NCBI GenBank assembly: GCA_013368445.1
Contig: JAACJO010000008.1
Location: forward strand, 744,001 to 808,000
DNA from: Leucocoprinus leucothites
Lineage: Eukaryota > Basidiomycota > Agaricomycetes > Agaricales > Agaricaceae
Length of the DNA stretch: 64,000 nt
Direction of reading: 5' to 3'
Numbering within the stretch: position 1 is the stretch's first letter; each line of letters starts with the position of its first letter. The notes below the pieces were generated by a model. The model saw only the letters and a program-made list of their open reading frames with translations, made no database searches and was not told the origin of the DNA. Shown piece by piece: positions 58,006 through 64,000 of this stretch. The translations under genes were made by a program, and so were the position numbers.

Positions 58006-58524
58006 ATGGTGAGTGCAGTTTCTCGTGCAGAATCCTCCGCTACTTGTTCTGATCCATATACAAGCTCATCTTCTCGGTTTTCAAGACATTGACTGACCAA
58101 ACGGTCACTGTTGAGCTCAAGAATGATCTATCCATTACAGGCGTACTGAAATCGGTTGACCAGTATGTGAGCGGCTTGGCATGCATCAATTCCCTTGAGT
58201 AACGGTACAGCTTTGTCTTCTCATAGATTCCTTAACATCCGTCTAGATAACATAAAAGTTTCGGACGAGGCTCGGCATCCTCACATGGCATGTATCCCCC
58301 TGTTCCGCGGATACAACCTGAATTCACATTAGTTTACCGACAATGCAGATGGCTGTAAAGAACTGTTTCATTCGTGGATCGGTTGTGCGCTATGTGCAGC
58401 TACCTGCCGAACATGTTGATACACAACTATTAGAGGACGCCACGAGAAGAGGTGCGAGTGTATTAGGGCAACCCGAGCCAGAACTAACATAAATGTAGAG
58501 GCCCAAATGCAGGCTAAACGGTGA
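58006..58524 (+). CDS. LSM2: U6 snRNA-associated Sm-like protein LSm2
   Basis: Member of the LSm2-8 ring (U6 snRNP, splicing) and LSm1-7 ring (mRNA decapping). Exon 1 is only the ATG (58006-58008). Spliced protein: LIFSVFKTLTDQTVTVELKN, GVLKSVDQ + FLNIRLDNIKVSDE (Sm1 motif), then VKNCFIRGSVVRYVQLP (Sm2 motif) and HVDTQLLEDATRRE, ending QAKR, stop 58522-58524. About 96 residues, the family length. The third intron (58288-58349) has a GC donor (GCATGT): only this join gives HM-MAVKNCF. Too split for simple ORF finding. Identity certain. Confidence 0.94.
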
Positions 58525-58723
58525 TGGAACCTTTGCTCCTGGGGCTCAACATCACCTATTATACACCTGTACTCATCGAATTGATTCAAATTACTTGGCG
58601 TCGTCATTCTGCGAAAAGGTGGCACGGTATATATGGTTGAATGTCTCGACTGGACAACCACCATAACAGAACAATTCAGGAAACCGGAGAATGTGCTGGA
58701 CGCCGTGGTATCGAAACATCCCA

Positions 58724-59924
58724 CCTAACCCTGCTCAGGGTTTCGCCAAACTTTAGCTGTACCGTCAGCGCTAGAAGTTACTATTTCATTTGGATCAGAA
58801 GGATGGTGCTCTGTCCAAGTGATCACTTTTGAATGAGCCTTGGGTGGAGGACTGGGGTTTATGAGCTTAGCCTTCTCAAAATAATCAGAAGCATGTTGGG
58901 CATTGGAAGTAAATCCAAACCTACATCAAGGAGATCCCATGCCCAAACCATCCCGCTCTCATCCCCACAGATGACGCTGGCCTCAGCATGCCCGAAACAT
59001 GCACGACACCGATATGAGTTATTCACATGCCCTGTGAAATCATTCAGCGCTTTGCCTGTTGACATATCCATCAAACGAATATGATTGTCGAGTGAGGTAA
59101 CGAGAAGGGTTTGCCCATCCTGCGTAGGTACGAGGGATGTTACAGGGTCTATTGTTTTTCTTTAAATGCGAAGGAGAGCGAAAGAGATATTTCACCCACG
59201 CCCAATGAAGTCGGATCGTAACTCTCCCTTGCGAAGGTCATAAGTTCGGACGTATCCGTCTACAGAGCCAGTGATTATGGAGGATGATCCAACATGCAAA
59301 GTCTGGATAGTATCCTTGGCATCTTCCAGTAATTGAATGGGTGAGCGACTTTGAGCCCTAACATTCTTCTTCAGTGCTCGAAGTAGCTAAGCAAAAGCAC
59401 AGAACACTCACCGGAGATCCCATAATCTGACAGTGGCATCGTATGAACCTTGGAGAGAATGAATTCCGCGAGCAGCAACAAAAAAGTAATATTATGCACC
59501 ACTCGCCACTACACTGGCATCCTCGTTGAATTCTACGACGTGAATCTTGCCCATATGACCGGACAGTCGTCGTGTTGTTGTCGCAGTAGCCACATCCCAC
59601 AGAAATACGGATCTATCTCCTCCGGAAGATGCGAATTTTGCGTTGTCATTGGACCTATGATTCAATGATCAGATTGGGGTGGAGATGAGATGAAATAAAT
59701 ACATACACTGTGATGGAGAGGACCTCGTAGCCGTGTGCAGAAAATGCTTTAATTTCAGTGCCGAGGTTGGCGTTCCAGAGGCGGACAGTTCTGTCTTGAC
59801 CACCGGTGAGGATGTATTTCGCCGAGCCCTTAGAGTAACGGGCTACATTGACCGGACCTTTGTGAGCACTGAGAGTGGTATGAACTGTGCGCGCTGGCGG
59901 TTGAGGACCGCGTGAAGGAGCCAT
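58724..59924 (-). CDS. WDR83: WD40 repeat protein WDR83/MORG1 type
   Basis: Seven-blade propeller of about 320 residues. Repeats visible: LSAHKGPVNVARYSKGSAKYILTGGQDRTVRLWN; KAFSAHGYEVLSITV, FASSGGDRSVFLWDV; LSGHMGKIHVVEFN; ATVRLWDLR; IITGSVDGYVRTYDLRKGE; VTSLVPTQDGQTLLVTSLDNHIRLMD; DFTGHVNNSYRCRACFG, VICGDESGMVWAWDL; and VITWTEHHPSDPNEIVTSSADG at the end. The HGYEVLSI and KGELRSDFIG pieces are WDR83-specific. Family roles: spliceosome component and MAPK scaffold. ATG 59924 is the first true ATG. Introns near 59690, 59400-59380 and 59145-59200. Divergent from the F-box gene by 78 bp; converges on LSM2, another RNA-splicing gene. Confidence 0.88.
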
Positions 59925-60002
59925 GAAGGCAGAAAACAAGGGTGAGAACCACTCATATGACGAACAAACCAGCTTACTTATCTCACTTTGCCGCGAACCC
60001 CC
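59925..60002. promoter_or_regulatory. Very short divergent promoter
   Basis: 78 bp between the start codons of the WDR83-like and F-box genes, so each gene's leader must be very short or overlap. No TATA box. Confidence 0.55.
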
Positions 60003-61797
60003 ATGTCAAAGCGCAGCCTCTCTCCACAAGATCTTCCCCCGGCAAAGCGCCTTCACATAGCACTCCCAAAAACTTCGCAGAAACATGTTTCAATCGTAGA
60101 TGCCCTTTATGACGAACTCATACTTTCCATATTTTCATATCTCTCTTGGTTTGACCTCTGTGTTACGCAATTAATTAACAGAACTTGGGCCCGGCTCGCG
60201 GTTGATAATGAACTTTGGAGGATACAATACCTCTTAACCTTCGGAAAACCGCGCCTGCGCGGGGTCAGGGGGCCAACCATTCGGCCCGGCAGTAGAGAAG
60301 TCAAACCTCTCCCAGTTAGAGCGCGGGTCAATGAATCGGTTTACAAGGATTGGAAATGGATGTTTCGTATCAGTTCCAACTGGCGAAAAGGTTCGCTGCT
60401 ACAGAAGTTTTTCGAGTCTCGCCCCTTACATGAGCTATCGTTCAGGAAGGTGTTCCATCGAGGAGTTGCCTTGCCCATCTCGATTAGCATTGTCCCAGTC
60501 TAGGAACCGCGACAAATTCAGCCGCCATTTATTGCTTACTAGCAATTTAACTATCACAGCTTCCTCTCGACCTTCATATGGACCTGTTATCCACGTCACT
60601 GGTCCCACCGAGTCCTGTTCAATCGTCTGCAGGCCAGACGACACTATTCTTTGCCGCATAACGACACTAGTGAATGACCAGTCTATTTTGACAGCTGATC
60701 ATTCCAGAGTCCTCTCGTTCTTATCCACTGGGGAATTCATGTGTTATCGCTTTAAGCACAGTCCTCTCTCCAGTACACTACTATTTCGCAGCTCCATACC
60801 TGGAAGTCATCTGATTCCAGTAACCCAGGCTGTTTACCACCATCCTCTCCTGATTACGCTATCTCAAGACTTCACGCTCGCCTTATACAGTCTTGAGTTT
60901 AACAGCGTCAACCTCACGCAAACTCTTTCGTCCTTCACATCCTTCCCTCCTGTCTCTATGGTGCTATCCACACCATCGCCGACCATCTACAAGCTTGTCT
61001 TGGCTTATGCCATTCCCGTCTACCCACGACACTGGACCGTAGGTGCAACGGAGCTAATGATCTCCGGAACCACTATGACGGTGGACTCTGCACCTGGCCC
61101 TGCGTTACAAGATTCCTCCCTTTCATTTGCAAATCAATCGAAGTCTCAAACGTTAACTGTGTGTAGCACCCGCTCTGCACGTGCGGTCGATGTCCCTTTT
61201 GGGTGGGTCGATGAACGCAAGCTCCGTATCATGCGCGAACAATGGGGTCGCAAGGTCACCAGCGTCGCGGACATTCAAACGGACGGAAAATGGATTATTC
61301 TCTCCCCTGGTGATCAACTCACGGGCTTAGAGAACCGTCTAGTCTCACCGGGGTCAGCTCTCAATCCGTCATACCCTTCACCCATGCCCAAACTCGACGA
61401 TCCTGATGGCAGCCAGATGAACCCATTTACTGCTCCATCGCTACATTCTCCAACAAGCTTACAGCTTTATCGATTGATTCTTCCTCCACAAAATTCTGTG
61501 TCCTCCTCACCCCCGAGACTTAGTTTTGTGCGTACTCTACACGGTCAAACTGGTCCTGTAACTGCCCTCAGTTTATCCGATGGGCGTTGCGTGAGCTCAG
61601 GTCTCAATGGAAGCATTTGGGTGTGGGACCTAGAAGCAGGGACAGGCGCTGAAGTTGCTACCGCGAGCTTAGACTCCATAGATGGTCTTGTCCTTGGGCC
61701 GGACGCCGAACTCATCAAAGGATCTGTTTCGTTTGATGAAAGGAGGCTCATTATCACACAGACCGATAACGTGGTTGTTCGCAGGTTCGATGTGTGA
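60003..61797 (+). CDS. F-box protein with degenerate WD40 C-terminus
   Basis: About 580 residues in two exons. The F-box is at residues 30-75: VDALYDELILSIFSYLSWFDLC, INRTWARLAVDNELWR, the element that binds Skp1 in SCF ubiquitin ligases. After the intron (donor at 60390, acceptor at 60449, joining RKG to RCSIEELPCP) comes a beta-rich part with at least one clear WD repeat near the end: LHGQTGPVTALSLSDGRCVSSGLNGSIWVWDLE. Other repeats (for example SILTADHSRVLSFLSTGEF) are weak. ATG 60003 is the first true ATG; stop 61795-61797. Probably a substrate receptor of an SCF ligase; target unknown. Confidence 0.85.
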
Positions 61798-62963
61798 CGA
61801 CATCAAATCAAGTGGTTTAAGCGCTTAGATGCATCTTGCTATCTCAATCTCATTGCAATCCATCTACTTATCCTGTTAATGCATCCCATGTCTCACGTCC
61901 CACAACTTACAACTCCGCCAGCCATCCCTGCAGCTGTTGTATCAGTGCGCGTTGTAATCTTACTAGCTTAGGGAATGATCATCTAGATAATGAACCATCC
62001 TAAACCACTTTCTATCAGCGGATCTACTCCCACCCCACTCATGAGGACCCAAATTGCACTATTCCACGACTTCATTCCGTGCTATACTTGGCAGTGACTA
62101 CGTAGTTCATCAAAGATTCACTGGACACCTGTATCGGAAAAAGCTGCCGCTTCCCGACTCGGTTTTTTTAACAGGAGACAAACGCGTATGGAACCTCAAG
62201 ATCGTTGGGTATCTCTCCGTCATTCTTTCACTTCAAGTTGCTGATGCCCACCTGTTTATGGCAAGCATTTGTGATGTTCGTGTTATACGCGTGTTCTCTA
62301 AACGGATCATCTCCCAATGATATTCATATTTGTCTCATAGGAGACGTGGTCTCTGCAATAGCCTTGACCGAACGTAGAGCAACTGTAGGCCATTTACATG
62401 CTCACTGCGTGATGAGCTCATTCAATATGTCGTCAAGTTCCTGTAAACTGGCAAACGCTGTACTACGGACCTCTGGACAAGTACGTCAACTACCTGTTTA
62501 TCCGGAACTCATGGTTTCTTCGTTGGTCCATAAGGTCCAAAGCTTGTTGACGTTTGTACCTCTGACTCTGGAACGCCAGTAGGTCATACAGAACACGCAG
62601 TGCAGTTCTATTTTTGACCCTGACAAAGTTTTCAAGTCCGCGAATATCGTTTGCCCTCTTCACTGGCATGGATATCCGAAGTCAATCTCAGAACTCACGG
62701 ATCGACCCGCTACTCAGGCATTGCGGCCACGGGAGTGGACAAAGAGAGCAATAATTGAGGTATATAGAATGTAGGTTGGTTGGATGTCCTTGAGCCCAGG
62801 CTTGATTTTTTTATTTCTTCGCAGACAAGCTACCACTCCCTCCCTTGTCAACACACCTGCCGTTCCTTAGACGGAACTTAGATCTCTCTTGAACGTCTTC
62901 GTTGCTTCTTCTGGTGCATAACGGACTTGACGACCGTCCGGCTCTCCGATACCAATCACGTAT
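61798..62963. other. Spacer before the velvet gene
   Basis: 1.17 kb. Short plus-strand frames at 62054-62582 carry no motif. Holds the F-box 3' end and the velvet promoter and leader. Nothing else recognised. Confidence 0.5.
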
Positions 62964-64000
62964 ATGGCTTTTCAACCCCAATATCAAGATCAGCACCATG
63001 CACTCGGAGCAAACGGGGGTGCATTCGTAAACCAACCAGGACTACCCATTACCTTTATAACCGGCCAGTTTGAAGGGAATACCATTCGTGTCGAACTCGA
63101 AGAACTGCAGAAGGCAGATTCAGGGCGAAAGTTTGTTTTTTTCTGATTTCTGTCCCCTTCACGTTCAAGTGTACTGACATCCGTCGACACTTCTGTCCAG
63201 GTATGCCAAAGTTGATCGCCGGCCTCTTGATCCACCACCAGCCATCTTGCTTCGCCTCTTTCGGATTTCCAATCCCAGCCCAGACAAAATCTGGGAGAGG
63301 GAGGTAGACAATTATGAGTAAGCGAATCCCGCCCTTCTTTTTCCGCTTTTGCCACTCACCACTGATTGCACTGATTTTCTCGATAGAGAAATCAAGAACA
63401 TCGGCATCCTATGCGGCGTTGATCTCTTCCCTGTTCCCGACAAGATCCTGGACAGCAATATTCCAATTCCACCGTCGACAGCTGCATCCCACATTCCTCA
63501 ATTCGGAGCCTATACCCCATCGCAAGCATCTTCGTCGCCAGCCTCTTCTCCTGGCGCTCGAAACGTACAGCCACGCGCTTCCCGCGTGTCGCCAGCTCAA
63601 GCCCTGTCCCCATTCGACCTGACCAACTCCGGAACCTTAAAACTAAATTATGCCGCACCAAATAGTACAGTCGAGAACTCATATACATATTTTCCACTAC
63701 ACCCATTCACCACACCGAGTGCAGAAAGTGGTGGTCCCTCTGCGCGTGTCTCCCCGTTCCAGATTCCGCGCAGACAACCCATGCTCGGTCAACTCAATGA
63801 GGCCGAGCCACCGTCGGACATCGTCTTAAGGATAGGGAATCACCTCGTCACAGAGTCGTCCAAGCTGACACCAGCGTTGGTGGGAGAGAAGTTTGTGGAG
63901 CCCACCTTGATCGACTACAAGGGCAGGAAGTGCTTGGTTTTTGTTTTTGGGGTACGACTGCCTTTAATTTCTGCTCTCGTTCAGATGATTCAAGGCTTAC
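62964..64000 (+). CDS. Velvet-domain regulator (5' part)
   Basis: Partial: the last visible exon ends at 63951 and the gene runs past the window. Velvet proteins are fungal transcription regulators with an NF-kB-like fold that control development and secondary metabolism. Visible parts of the velvet domain: FEGNTIRVELEELQKADSGRK joined over the intron at 63134-63200 to YAKVDRRPLDPPPAILLRLFRI, then EEIKNIGILCGVDLFPVP, a Ser/Pro/Ala-rich insertion (about 63500-63790, disordered), and VGEKFVEPTLIDYKGRKCLVFVF, which begins the second half of the domain. The R-R-P-[IL]-D-P-P-P motif is the family hallmark. The subclass (VelB, VosA or other) cannot be set from this part. ATG 62964 is first in frame. 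Confidence 0.85.

Overview
The window is nuclear DNA of a filamentous basidiomycete, most likely an Agaricomycete. The genes are dense and lie on both strands. Nearly all carry many short (about 45-70 nt) GT-AG introns. The protein families (velvet regulator, DUF6533 membrane proteins, Wee1, Cdc1/Ted1 phosphoesterases, an allantoate-type MFS carrier) fit a mushroom-forming fungus. I see no rRNA, convincing tRNA, CRISPR array or intact transposon. The species cannot be named from the sequence. Exon joins were done by eye; CDS spans run from start codon to stop codon and include introns.

Layout. 0.1-1.7 kb: ARPC4 (Arp2/3 complex) and a GNAT acetyltransferase. 1.8-8.4 kb: a Rad5/Rad8/HLTF-type translocase with PARP-type finger, HIRAN, SNF2 and RING parts, divergent from NSE4 of the Smc5/6 complex. 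8.4-11.2 kb: gene-poor. 11.2-18.1 kb: a homeodomain transcription factor and a Wee1 kinase. 19.8-24.2 kb: porphobilinogen synthase, guanine deaminase and a FIT/Scs3 lipid-droplet protein. 24.3-31.8 kb: a Cdc1/Ted1-like protein with degenerate metal motifs, an MFS carrier and a BSD-domain protein. 32.0-33.6 kb: arginine-specific carbamoyl-phosphate synthase small subunit, preceded by an intron-split arginine attenuator uORF. 35.0-39.5 kb: one or two disordered nuclear proteins. 39.6-42.0 kb: complex I NDUFB2 and a second, intact Cdc1/Ted1-like phosphoesterase. 43.2-47.9 kb: an arrestin-like protein and UGP1. 48.4-57.4 kb: four DUF6533-type membrane protein genes around RPS8, three of them a direct tandem array. 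58.0-61.8 kb: LSM2, a WDR83/MORG1-type WD40 protein and an F-box/WD-like protein. The window ends inside a velvet-domain gene.

Most genes are housekeeping and do not form a single pathway. Points of functional interest are the divergent DNA-damage pair (Rad5-like and NSE4), the translational control element on CPA1, the pair of Cdc1/Ted1 paralogues with only one intact active site, and the DUF6533 expansion.
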